A DNA stretch of 64,000 nt from Leadbetterella byssophila_A (lineage in GTDB: Bacteria; Bacteroidota; Bacteroidia; Cytophagales; Spirosomataceae): positions 1 through 64,000 of the forward strand of contig JBEBRR010000007.1 of assembly GCA_040394735.1 (NCBI GenBank), written 5' to 3'. Positions 17,274 to 25,098 of this stretch are shown here, in pieces (positions within the stretch are counted from its first letter, which is position 1; every line of letters begins with the position of its first letter). The position numbers and the translations under genes were made by a program. Below the pieces are notes generated by a model. That model searched no databases and was not told the origin of the DNA. It saw nothing but the letters and a program-made list of their open reading frames with translations.

Positions 17274-18821
17274 ATGATTTTAAAGGAAATACTTGCCGGG
17301 AGAGGCCTTTTTATTTCTGCCGTTCTTTTGTTGTTGTTTCAGTGTTCTTCCCGGCAGGCGGTTTCTGTCAGTGAAATTCCTCCCAAGCGGGAGTTTCGCG
17401 GCGTATGGATCGCTTCCGTGGCCAACATCGACTGGCCTTCTCGAAAAGGACTGCCGGTGACGGAACAGCAGCAGGAATTCATTGATATTCTCAATAACCA
17501 TCAGCGGCTGGGCGTCAACGCCGTATTTGTACAGGTCAGGGCTGCTTCCGATGCATTTTATGCAGAAAGTGACGAACCCTGGTCGGAGTGGCTGACCGGT
17601 ACGCAGGGCCGGGCGCCTTCCCCGTTTTATGACCCGATGGCTTTCATGATCGAACATGCGCATGAACGCAACATGGAGTTTCATGCCTGGCTGAACCTGA
17701 ACAGGGGCACCCATGCTTCTTCCACCTCGGTTGCGGCAAATCATATTACCCGTACTCATCCGCATTGGTTCCTGAATTACGGAGGATATAAGGTATATAA
17801 TTTCGGGATCCCCGAAGTGCGGAGCTATATTGTTAACATGGTAGTGAAGATCGTCCGGAATTACGATGTGGACGGGATTCATTTTGATGATTATTTTTAT
17901 CCGTACCCGGTGCCCGGAAGGCGTCTCAACGACCAGCAGGCGTTCCGTCAGTACGGACAGGGATTCAGCCGGATTGAAGACTGGCGGAGAAACAATGTAA
18001 ATCTGCTGATCAGGGATATTGCAGAGGCTATCCGGAAAGAAAAGCCCTATATCAAATTCGGGGTAAGTCCTTTCGGCGTATGGCGCAGCCGCGACAGGGA
18101 TGCCGAAGGTTCTGACACTGCCGGGGCGCTCAGCTCCTACGATGACCTGTATGCCGATTCCCGCCTGTGGGCCCGTAACGGTTGGGTAGACTATATTGTT
18201 CCCCAGGTATATTTTTCTTTCGGTCATGCCACGGTGCCCTATAAGCCCATGGTAGACTGGTGGGTAAAAAACAAAGGAGAGCATCACCTGTACATTGGCC
18301 TCAGCAGTTACCGCACAGGAGAAAAGAAAGGCGAATGGAGCACGCCTTCGCAGATCATGAACCAGATCCGGGTGAATGAGCGTACGGCCGGGGTCAGCGG
18401 AAGCGTGTTTTACAGTTCCCGTTCGCTGATGCCTGCTTTTCACCGGCTTTCAGATTCCCTGAGAAATTACTACCGTTATCCCGCGCTTCCGCCTCAGATG
18501 GAGTGGAAAAAGCCCGACCCGCTCCCCCGCCCCGAAATTACGGAAGTCGGCAGAACGACAGGAGACGGGGTGCAGATCCGGTGGCGGATTCCCGATGAAT
18601 ACGAAGAGTATGTAAGGAGCTTCGTGATTTACCGCTACCGGAGGGGCGAGAAAAGAACCCTGGAAGATCCGAGAAATATTGTGGCCCTTGTGAGGAACAG
18701 GGAGGAAAAGGTTTTTTATGATCAGACGGCGGAAGCAGGCAGCGCCTATGAGTACGCTCTCACGGCCCTTGACCGGCTCTCCAATGAAGGGCCCCCCAGC
18801 AAGTTGCATAAGTTACGATAA
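17274..18821 (+). CDS. GHL10 (DUF187) glycoside hydrolase-like lipoprotein
   Basis: This 515-residue protein has a lipoprotein signal peptide (hydrophobic run ending LFQC, Cys near 24). A GHL10/DUF187 TIM barrel spans about residues 35-370, with FRGVWIASVANIDWPS, VFVQVRAASDAFY and the acidic DGIHFDDYFYP motif. A fibronectin III-like domain follows at about 410-510. Relatives such as YngK are thought to act on peptidoglycan or other surface glycans; the substrate is not established. It is probably anchored in the outer membrane. It is divergent from lysS. Confidence 0.88.
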   Translation: MILKEILAGRGLFISAVLLLLFQCSSRQAVSVSEIPPKREFRGVWIASVANIDWPSRKGLPVTEQQQEFIDILNNHQRLGVNAVFVQVRAASDAFYAESDEPWSEWLTGTQGRAPSPFYDPMAFMIEHAHERNMEFHAWLNLNRGTHASSTSVAANHITRTHPHWFLNYGGYKVYNFGIPEVRSYIVNMVVKIVRNYDVDGIHFDDYFYPYPVPGRRLNDQQAFRQYGQGFSRIEDWRRNNVNLLIRDIAEAIRKEKPYIKFGVSPFGVWRSRDRDAEGSDTAGALSSYDDLYADSRLWARNGWVDYIVPQVYFSFGHATVPYKPMVDWWVKNKGEHHLYIGLSSYRTGEKKGEWSTPSQIMNQIRVNERTAGVSGSVFYSSRSLMPAFHRLSDSLRNYYRYPALPPQMEWKKPDPLPRPEITEVGRTTGDGVQIRWRIPDEYEEYVRSFVIYRYRRGEKRTLEDPRNIVALVRNREEKVFYDQTAEAGSAYEYALTALDRLSNEGPPSKLHKLR

Positions 18822-18940
18822 GTGTTGATGCCCGTTCGGGTGAAGTCGGGAACCTTGGGGGACCATATTACTCCGGGCACGCTGTTGGTGTAATAGAAAT
18901 TTATTTTACAGGAAACAGGGAAATGATCGGTTTTTTTGCC

Positions 18941-18948
18941 TATTTTTG
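18941..18948 (+). promoter_or_regulatory. -7 promoter element for the DUF4290-murA operon
   Basis: TATTTTTG matches TAnnTTTG exactly, 86 bases upstream of the DUF4290 ATG. The rest of the 18822-19034 gap shows no ORF or strong hairpin. Confidence 0.45.
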
Positions 18949-19034
18949 TTTTCTTCTTCCGTGTCGTACCCCTGTTTACAAATGATCTGGGGAAGTTTAC
19001 AGGCAGATAATTTACTTAATCAAACATTTTATAG

Positions 19035-19727
19035 ATGAAAGAATATGGCAGTAATGTTCAGAAGCTGGTAGAACATATTGTGACCATACCCGATAAGGAA
19101 ACCCGGACGAAACATGCCCATATACTGGTTGAGCTGATGAGGCAGATCCACCCGCAGATGCGTGACGGCGCTGATTACAGCAAAAAACTATGGGATGACC
19201 TCTATATTATGGCCAATTTCGACCTGGATGTAGATAGTCCGTTTCCTGCTCCTCCCAAGGAAATCCTGGGAAAGAAGCCCAAGCAGATTCCTTATACGCA
19301 AAGCAAGCTGAAACATAAATTTTATGGCCGGAACCTCGAATTGCTGGTGCTGAAAGCCATGCTTGCCGATACTTTTGACGAGCGGAAAGCTTTTGTTTCC
19401 TACCTGGTGAAGCTTATGAAGTCGTTTTATCTCAGCTGGAACCGGGATTCGGTGGAAACCGCAGTATGCCTGAACCAGATTTATGAACTGTCAGGCGGTA
19501 AGCTTAAACCGGAGATCGATGACCTGCTGGCCAACGGAATGGTGGATGAGGCGAACCCGAAAGACGGCCCTGCGGGCTTCCGGCAGAGAACCAACTTTGT
19601 CAACCGCAATAACAACAGCAGCGGGGGAGGGTACCGGAACAATAACAGGAATCAGCCGCAACGTAATAATAACGGCGGGCCAATGAACAAAAACAGATTT
19701 AACAATAACCGGAAAAGACCGCAATAG
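19035..19727 (+). CDS. DUF4290 domain protein
   Basis: This 230-residue cytosolic protein is of a family I know only from Bacteroidota. The DUF4290 domain covers about residues 1-175 (YGSNVQKLVEHIV at the start). The tail from about 185 is low-complexity and rich in Asn, Arg and Gly (RNNNSSGGGYRNNNRN type), resembling an RNA-binding disordered tail. Function is unknown. It ends 6 bases before murA, so the two are almost certainly cotranscribed; a link to cell-wall synthesis is inference. Confidence 0.88.
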   Translation: MKEYGSNVQKLVEHIVTIPDKETRTKHAHILVELMRQIHPQMRDGADYSKKLWDDLYIMANFDLDVDSPFPAPPKEILGKKPKQIPYTQSKLKHKFYGRNLELLVLKAMLADTFDERKAFVSYLVKLMKSFYLSWNRDSVETAVCLNQIYELSGGKLKPEIDDLLANGMVDEANPKDGPAGFRQRTNFVNRNNNSSGGGYRNNNRNQPQRNNNGGPMNKNRFNNNRKRPQ

Positions 19728-19733
19728 AAAGAT

Positions 19734-21038
19734 ATGGGTTCGTTCAGAATTACAGGCGGAAGAAAGCTCAAAGGAGAGATCATTCCGCAGGGAGCGAAGA
19801 ATGAGGCTTTGCAGATTTTATGCGCAGTGCTCCTTTCCAGGGAGCCTGTTATTATTCATAATATTCCGGACATCCGGGATGTCAACAAGCTGATAGAGCT
19901 GTTGCAGGATATGGGGGTTGAAACCCGTAAGCTGGGTGAAGGCTCTGTGGAGTTTAAGGCGGCCGGTGTGAATTTCGAGTATTTCGAAACGGAGCAGTAT
20001 AAAAAGAAAGCAGCCGAACTCCGGGGATCTGTCATGCTTCTGGGGCCCATGCTGGGGCGTTTCGGTAAGGGAAAAGCGCCGAAGCCCGGTGGTGATAAGA
20101 TCGGCAGAAGACCGCTGGATGCCCATTTTACCGGGTTTCAGAAACTGGGAGCCACTTTTTCCTATGATGCCGGTGATGCTTTCTACCACGTAGACGGCAG
20201 CGGTATGAAGGGCGCCTATATCTGGATGGAGGAGATTTCAGTGACAGGTACAGCCAATGTGATCATGGCTGCCGTGCTTGCTGAAGGAACCACCACCATT
20301 TACAATGCGGCCTGTGAGCCTTACCTGCAGCAGCTGTGTAAGATGCTGAACCGCATGGGTGCGCGCATCAGCGGGGTGGGCTCTAACCTGTTAACCATAC
20401 AGGGGGTTAGCGAGCTGGGGGGCTGTGAGCATACGATGCTGCCGGATATGATCGAGATCGGCAGCTTTATCGGGCTGGCCGCCATGACAGAATCTGAGAT
20501 CACCATTAAGAACTGCCGGATTCCTGAACTGGGAATTATTCCTGACGTATTTAAGAAGCTGGGCATCCAGATGGAGTTCCGGGGAGATGACATTTATGTT
20601 CCTGCCCAGAAAAACTACCAGATCAGCAAGCTGATAGATGGTTCTATCCTTACCGTATATGATGCCCCCTGGCCGGGCTTTACGCCGGACCTCATCTCTA
20701 TTGTCCTGGTGACGGCCATTCAGTCGAAAGGAACGGTACTCATCCACCAGAAAATGTTCGAATCGCGGCTTTTCTTTACCGATAAGCTGATTGATATGGG
20801 CGCGCAGATTATCCTGTGCGATCCGCACCGGGCCACGGTAATCGGACTGAACCGCGAATATAACCTGAGGGGTATACGCATGAGTTCGCCGGATATCCGG
20901 GCAGGAGTGGCTTTGCTGATTGCAGCACTTTCAGCCGACGGCACCAGCATTATTGACAATATTGACCAGATAGACCGCGGGTATCAGAACATTGACGGCC
21001 GCCTGAATGCACTGGGGGCTGATATTGTACGCGTGTAA
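19734..21038 (+). CDS. murA: UDP-N-acetylglucosamine 1-carboxyvinyltransferase
   Basis: MurA transfers enolpyruvate from PEP to UDP-GlcNAc, the first committed step of peptidoglycan synthesis. The 434-residue length and EPSP-synthase-like fold signature are normal. Lys22 is present (GAKNEA). The usual active-site Cys (E. coli Cys115, in PGGCxIGxRP) is replaced: here the motif is PGGDKIGRRP with Asp at residue 121, codon GAT at 20094-20096. The Asp form stays active but is not alkylated by fosfomycin in the organisms where it has been studied. The gene follows the DUF4290 gene by 6 bases. Confidence 0.96.
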   Translation: MGSFRITGGRKLKGEIIPQGAKNEALQILCAVLLSREPVIIHNIPDIRDVNKLIELLQDMGVETRKLGEGSVEFKAAGVNFEYFETEQYKKKAAELRGSVMLLGPMLGRFGKGKAPKPGGDKIGRRPLDAHFTGFQKLGATFSYDAGDAFYHVDGSGMKGAYIWMEEISVTGTANVIMAAVLAEGTTTIYNAACEPYLQQLCKMLNRMGARISGVGSNLLTIQGVSELGGCEHTMLPDMIEIGSFIGLAAMTESEITIKNCRIPELGIIPDVFKKLGIQMEFRGDDIYVPAQKNYQISKLIDGSILTVYDAPWPGFTPDLISIVLVTAIQSKGTVLIHQKMFESRLFFTDKLIDMGAQIILCDPHRATVIGLNREYNLRGIRMSSPDIRAGVALLIAALSADGTSIIDNIDQIDRGYQNIDGRLNALGADIVRV

Positions 21039-21130
21039 GAGCCGGCCATTAGAAATCAGATTCTGGCTAATTTCTGATAGCTGAGTTTTAATATCTTTTT
21101 TCATAATTCAAGACCTTAAAAAAAATACTT

Positions 21131-22534
21131 ATGATCTCAAGACGTAAATTCCTGGCCTCTTCTGCTATGACTACCGCTACAATTGCGGCTACTTCTGCTT
21201 CCGGTTATTCCCGTATTGCGGGCGCTAACCAAAAGGTGAACATTGCCTGTGTGGGTATCGGTAACCGGGGAGAACAGATTATTGACGATTTTGAGAAAAC
21301 CGGCCTTGTGAATGTGGTGGCCCTCTGTGATGTGGACATGGGCGCACCGCATACCACGAAGATCATGAACAAATTTCCGAAGGCAAAGCGTTACCAGGAC
21401 TTCCGGCAGATGCTGGATAAGTCGGGCAAAGAATTTGATGCCGTAACGATAGCCATTCCTGACTTTGCCCACTTCCCGGTGGTTATGGCGTGTATGCAGG
21501 CCGGTAAGCATGTTTATGTGGAAAAACCGATGTCGCGCACGTTCAATGAAGCGGAGCTCATGATGAAGATGGCCCTCAAAAACCCGAAGCTGGTGACCCA
21601 GGTGGGAAATCAGGGCCATTCCGAGGGGAACTATTTCCAGTTCAAAACCTGGATGGAAGCCGGCATTATCAAAGATGTGACCGCTATTACAGCCCATATG
21701 AACAACCCGCGGCGGTGGCATAAGCTGGATCCCCAAATGAAAATGTGGCCGGCGGCCCAGCCCGTGCCTTCCACTATGGACTGGGATACCTGGCTGACCA
21801 CCTCTATGCCGAAAGAATACAATGAATTATACCATAACGGCGAATGGCGCTGCTGGTATGATTTCGGGATGGGAGCGCTGGGTGACTGGGGTGCTCACCT
21901 GGTAGACACTGCCCACGAGTTTCTGGAACTCGGACTGCCTTACGAGATCAATCCTACCTACCTGGAAGGGCATAACGATTTCTTTTTCCCGATGTCTTCC
22001 ACGCTCCTGTTCCGGTTCGGCGCCCGGAAGGGAATGCCGCCGGTAGACCTGACCTGGTATGACGGACTGAAAAACCTGCCGCCCCTTCCCAAAGGATATG
22101 GCGGGTCGGCCGCTACGGCCAATGTGCCGGGTACCAACCAGGGAGAAGTAAAGCAGCCCACCCTGAATCCCGGGCGGATCATTTACAGTAAAGACCTTGT
22201 CTTTAAGGGCGGAAGCCACGGAAGCACCCTGAGCATTATCCCCGAAGAAGTGGCGAAAGAAATGGCTTCAAAGCTACCTGAAGTGCCCAAAAGTCCGTCA
22301 AACCATTTTGCCAACTTTATACTGGCCTGTCAGGGGAAAGAGAAAACCCGCAGCCCGTTTGAGATCAATGGCGTGCTGAGCCAGGTATTCTGCCTGGGAG
22401 TAATTGCGCAACGCCTGAACAGGCCGTTGTATTTTGATGCGGTCACGAGACAAATCACCAATGATAAATTTGCCAATGCCATGCTGACCGGCGCTGAGCC
22501 GCGCAAAGAATGGCTGCAGTACTATAAGGTGTAG
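21131..22534 (+). CDS. Tat-exported Gfo/Idh/MocA family oxidoreductase
   Basis: This 467-residue protein opens with a twin-arginine signal (SRRKFLASS at 3-11) followed by an Ala/Thr-rich hydrophobic region. The NAD(P) Rossmann domain begins near 35 (VNIACVGIGNRG) and the family EKP motif is at 131-133 (VYVEKPMS). The C-terminal substrate domain is long. Such periplasmic Bacteroidota paralogues are common beside sugar-isomerase genes; substrates are mostly unknown. The Tat signal fits export of a folded, cofactor-loaded enzyme, and tatC is at 62608. It converges on the TIM-barrel gene at 22664, which also has a Tat signal. Confidence 0.9.
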   Translation: MISRRKFLASSAMTTATIAATSASGYSRIAGANQKVNIACVGIGNRGEQIIDDFEKTGLVNVVALCDVDMGAPHTTKIMNKFPKAKRYQDFRQMLDKSGKEFDAVTIAIPDFAHFPVVMACMQAGKHVYVEKPMSRTFNEAELMMKMALKNPKLVTQVGNQGHSEGNYFQFKTWMEAGIIKDVTAITAHMNNPRRWHKLDPQMKMWPAAQPVPSTMDWDTWLTTSMPKEYNELYHNGEWRCWYDFGMGALGDWGAHLVDTAHEFLELGLPYEINPTYLEGHNDFFFPMSSTLLFRFGARKGMPPVDLTWYDGLKNLPPLPKGYGGSAATANVPGTNQGEVKQPTLNPGRIIYSKDLVFKGGSHGSTLSIIPEEVAKEMASKLPEVPKSPSNHFANFILACQGKEKTRSPFEINGVLSQVFCLGVIAQRLNRPLYFDAVTRQITNDKFANAMLTGAEPRKEWLQYYKV

Positions 22535-22582
22535 GCGGGGCAATTATATGCCTTATTTCTGAAGTTTGTGCTGTTTTTAATA

Positions 22583-22648
22583 CTCTTTGATAAGCTCAGG
22601 GGGACGATTGTAACGCATAGGGTACCACCAGCCACCCTGAGCCTGCCG
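22583..22648. repeat. Degenerate REP-like palindromic element
   Basis: The left half (22589-22601, GATAAGCTCAGGG) is identical to the core of the perfect element at 38101-38174. The right half (CCCTGAGCCTGCCGG, near 22634-22648) looks like a decayed opposite arm. It lies in the gap between two convergent genes and may double as a terminator, since a CCACC/GGTGG stem followed by TTTTT is present near 22631-22666. Confidence 0.6.
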
Positions 22649-22663
22649 GTGGGTACGGGCTTT

Positions 22664-23536
22664 TTATATATCACAAATTTCAATGCCCTGTTTAAGTGAC
22701 TCCAGCGGCGGCAAATGCCTGGGGATAAATTCCTGCCCGATATATCCTGTGTATCCCGTATCCAGAATAGCTTTTATAATGGCCGGATAGTACAGTTCCT
22801 GGGTGTCATCTATTTCATTTCTTCCCGGAACACCCGCTGTATGGTAGTGGGCTATGTAGCGGTGGTGTTTCCGTACCGTGGAGATCACGTCCCCTTCCAT
22901 GATCTGCATATGGTAAATATCATAGAGCAGCTTAAAATTTTCCGAACCTACGGCCTGGCATAGTTTTACCCCCCATTCGGTGTGGTCGCACTGGTAGTCT
23001 TTATGGTTTACTTTGCTGTTCAGCAGCTCCATCACCAGGGTAACGCCGTGTTTTTCGGCAGCAGGCATCAGCTTTTTCAGGCCGAGGGCGCAGTTTTCTA
23101 TTCCCTGCTCATCGGAGAGCCCGTTCCGGTTGCCCGAGAAGCAGATAATCTTGTCGAGGCCTGCGGCTTTCAGTTTCGGAAAAATAGCCATGTAGCTGGC
23201 AACCAGCTCATCGTGAAGCCGCGGATCGTTAAAGCCTCTTTCAATGCCGAGTCCGGCCCCCTGGGGCATGGCACAGGTCAGGCCATATTTTTTAATGACC
23301 GGCCATTCTTCCGGGCCCTGCAGCTCAATGGAGCGGATACCGATCTTTATAGCTTCCTCACAAAGCTTCTCCAGCGGAATAGAGTTAAAGCACCAGCGGG
23401 AGACGGAGTGCCTGACGCGTCCTTTCAGCCCGGAGGGTAGAATCTGTTCAGAGGCGGCCAGGACCTCGCTGACCGATAAACCCAGGGCTGCGGTACCCAT
23501 CATATTCTTTAAAGCGTTTCTTCTGGTTGATTTCAT
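22664..23536 (-). CDS. Tat-exported sugar isomerase/epimerase-like TIM-barrel protein (hydroxypyruvate isomerase family)
   Basis: This 290-residue protein starts with a twin-arginine-type signal (STRRNALKNMMG near 3-14), then an AP-endonuclease-2/xylose-isomerase-like TIM barrel. Metal-ligand-type residues are seen in VMELLNSK, LLYDIYHMQI and the C-terminal GQEFIPR. Hydroxypyruvate isomerase-like proteins share this layout, but the true substrate is unknown. The ATG at 23536 is preferred over 23557 because it puts the RR motif at the expected place. It probably acts in the periplasm with the convergent oxidoreductase (inference). Confidence 0.87.
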   Translation of the reverse strand: MKSTRRNALKNMMGTAALGLSVSEVLAASEQILPSGLKGRVRHSVSRWCFNSIPLEKLCEEAIKIGIRSIELQGPEEWPVIKKYGLTCAMPQGAGLGIERGFNDPRLHDELVASYMAIFPKLKAAGLDKIICFSGNRNGLSDEQGIENCALGLKKLMPAAEKHGVTLVMELLNSKVNHKDYQCDHTEWGVKLCQAVGSENFKLLYDIYHMQIMEGDVISTVRKHHRYIAHYHTAGVPGRNEIDDTQELYYPAIIKAILDTGYTGYIGQEFIPRHLPPLESLKQGIEICDI

Positions 23537-23557
23537 ATTTGTTTTAAAGTTATACAA

Positions 23558-24127
23558 TTATCGGAAACGGTTGGAAATGGTAAAATAAACATTCCTGCCC
23601 ACCTCATGGTAGCCGTATTTACGCAGCCGCCGGGTAGTAGCCGCTTTAGACATCCGGGTTTCAAGGAAAGAAAGAATGTAATATTTGTTTTCTTCAAAGG
23701 GCCGGTTAAACAGCTGGGACTTGAACGAGAGGTTGGTGGCCATGGTTTTCCGGTTATCAATATAGAGCTCATTTTTACCGATCCACAGGCACTTCAGGTC
23801 TTTGATCTGCCGGGCAATGCCGGTCAGATCTTCCACGGTCAGGGATGATTGCCTCATCTCATCAAAGACCAGCTTACGGTTCATGTGGGTATTGTAGAGA
23901 TAACGTACGGAATCGGTGTACATAATGATGGTATAGTAGGAAAACCGTTTGTCGGAGAAGCCGATGGCAAAGGGCTGCTTCCTGTAGAGGGCTTCGTAAT
24001 CTTTCAGCAGGGTTTCCAGCGCAGGCCTGTTTTCAAAATAGTAGTCTTCCGACTTCCTGATCTTGGCTGAAAAGCAGGAAGAAAGAAGTATTCCGCTGAG
24101 TAGAAAAAGAACAATGACTTTTTTCAT
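23558..24127 (-). CDS. Hypothetical lipoprotein, partner of the C39-like protein
   Basis: I do not recognise a family in this 189-residue protein. It has a clear lipoprotein signal peptide (MKKVIVLFLLSGILLSSC, Cys18) with no acidic residue after the Cys. The body is rich in Tyr, Arg and Lys and predicted mixed alpha/beta, with a basic C-terminus. Its ATG overlaps the stop of the upstream gene by 4 bases (ATGA at 24124-24127), which indicates translational coupling. The pair is probably localised to the cell envelope together. Roles as inhibitor, chaperone or immunity partner of the neighbouring putative peptidase are possible but unsupported by homology. Confidence 0.72.
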   Translation of the reverse strand: MKKVIVLFLLSGILLSSCFSAKIRKSEDYYFENRPALETLLKDYEALYRKQPFAIGFSDKRFSYYTIIMYTDSVRYLYNTHMNRKLVFDEMRQSSLTVEDLTGIARQIKDLKCLWIGKNELYIDNRKTMATNLSFKSQLFNRPFEENKYYILSFLETRMSKAATTRRLRKYGYHEVGRNVYFTISNRFR

Positions 24128-25017
24128 TTTGCTTTGATGTACGTGATGCCGTAAACCAGCTTTCTGAATTTTCGTTTCCTGAGCTTCATTTTAGTGCGCA
24201 GGCCGTAATCCCAGTAATCCAGCATATTATAGCCGTCTGCCCGGTCAATATCATACAACACCACAAAATGGGTAGGTGTAGGCAGGATAAAGCGGAAAAA
24301 TTTATTGGGATACAGGGCCTTGTTGTTCAGGTAAAGCAACACGGTATGCTCTTCATTTTTCGTATGGCAGAAGCGGTAATAGTTGAGAAAAACGGGTCCG
24401 ACGAGATCGGCTCCCCGGGCGTGAACCTCCAGCCCGGTAAGTGAACGCAGCATCCGGTTGAATTTCCTGAAGTTGGTAGCCGCCCAGAAGGTATTTTCAT
24501 CGCCCGGGTCGAACGCTTTATCGCGCAGGTTCAGGTAGCCCTTGTAATTTTCGGAGAGCACCATAAACCACATCTGGTCGGCATGATTAATGTCCATCAC
24601 GCCCTTATTATAAAGGGTACCTGCAGCCTTTCGTATCCTTTCAGAGCTGTTGAGGGTTTTGTCGGTGACCTGGGTAGTGCCGGTCGTATAGAGGTCGATC
24701 ATCCGGGCTACATAGTCTTCAGGATCGTACAGCAGCATGAAATGGGTGAGAGCGGCGTAGCCACAGAAGTACGTGGGCTTGCCCTGGTTCAGGTACAGCG
24801 GGCTGTCTACGTTGTTTCTCAGGTTCCTGTAGAACAGTACGGGATTCATATTAGGCCAGTATTCACTTTTTCGGGACGATTGCGCACGGTCTATCCGTTG
24901 CAATGCCCTCTGTTTCGCTTCAGGGTTCTGAGCGGGAGGTTGGGCCTCGGCAGCCAGGGTAAGAAGAAGAATAAAGAGAATACGGATATACACGTTGCCC
25001 GGGAAATATGAAAACAA
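24124..25017 (-). CDS. Secreted protein with C39/papain-like cysteine-peptidase features
   Basis: This 297-residue protein has a Sec signal peptide (hydrophobic run about 10-22, cleavage near AEA-QPP). Two motifs resemble the C39-like peptidase core: PTYFCGYAALTHFM with Cys85, and PTPTHFVVLYDIDRADG with His250. Asp267 or Asp270 follows in NMLDYWDYG. The C-(GxAA)...H(F/W)VV...D order and spacing fit a papain-fold catalytic triad. The middle region (100-240) is not familiar. I infer a periplasmic or surface cysteine peptidase or amidase of unknown substrate. The TonB receptor gene lies 82 bases upstream on the same strand, and the lipoprotein gene overlaps the 3' end. Confidence 0.68.
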   Translation of the reverse strand: MFSYFPGNVYIRILFILLLTLAAEAQPPAQNPEAKQRALQRIDRAQSSRKSEYWPNMNPVLFYRNLRNNVDSPLYLNQGKPTYFCGYAALTHFMLLYDPEDYVARMIDLYTTGTTQVTDKTLNSSERIRKAAGTLYNKGVMDINHADQMWFMVLSENYKGYLNLRDKAFDPGDENTFWAATNFRKFNRMLRSLTGLEVHARGADLVGPVFLNYYRFCHTKNEEHTVLLYLNNKALYPNKFFRFILPTPTHFVVLYDIDRADGYNMLDYWDYGLRTKMKLRKRKFRKLVYGITYIKAK

Positions 25018-25098
25018 ATATAGATAACTTTCCGGGTTTGAAAACAGGGAGGAAAAAGATTATCCGGAGGAGTCATCATACTCCTCCGGACAGGCGGA

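Noticed and set aside
17280..18443. A 387-codon open frame on the minus strand across the GHL10 gene
   Set aside because: It is antisense to a gene with clear family motifs, has no recognisable domain, and follows from the codon bias of the real gene.
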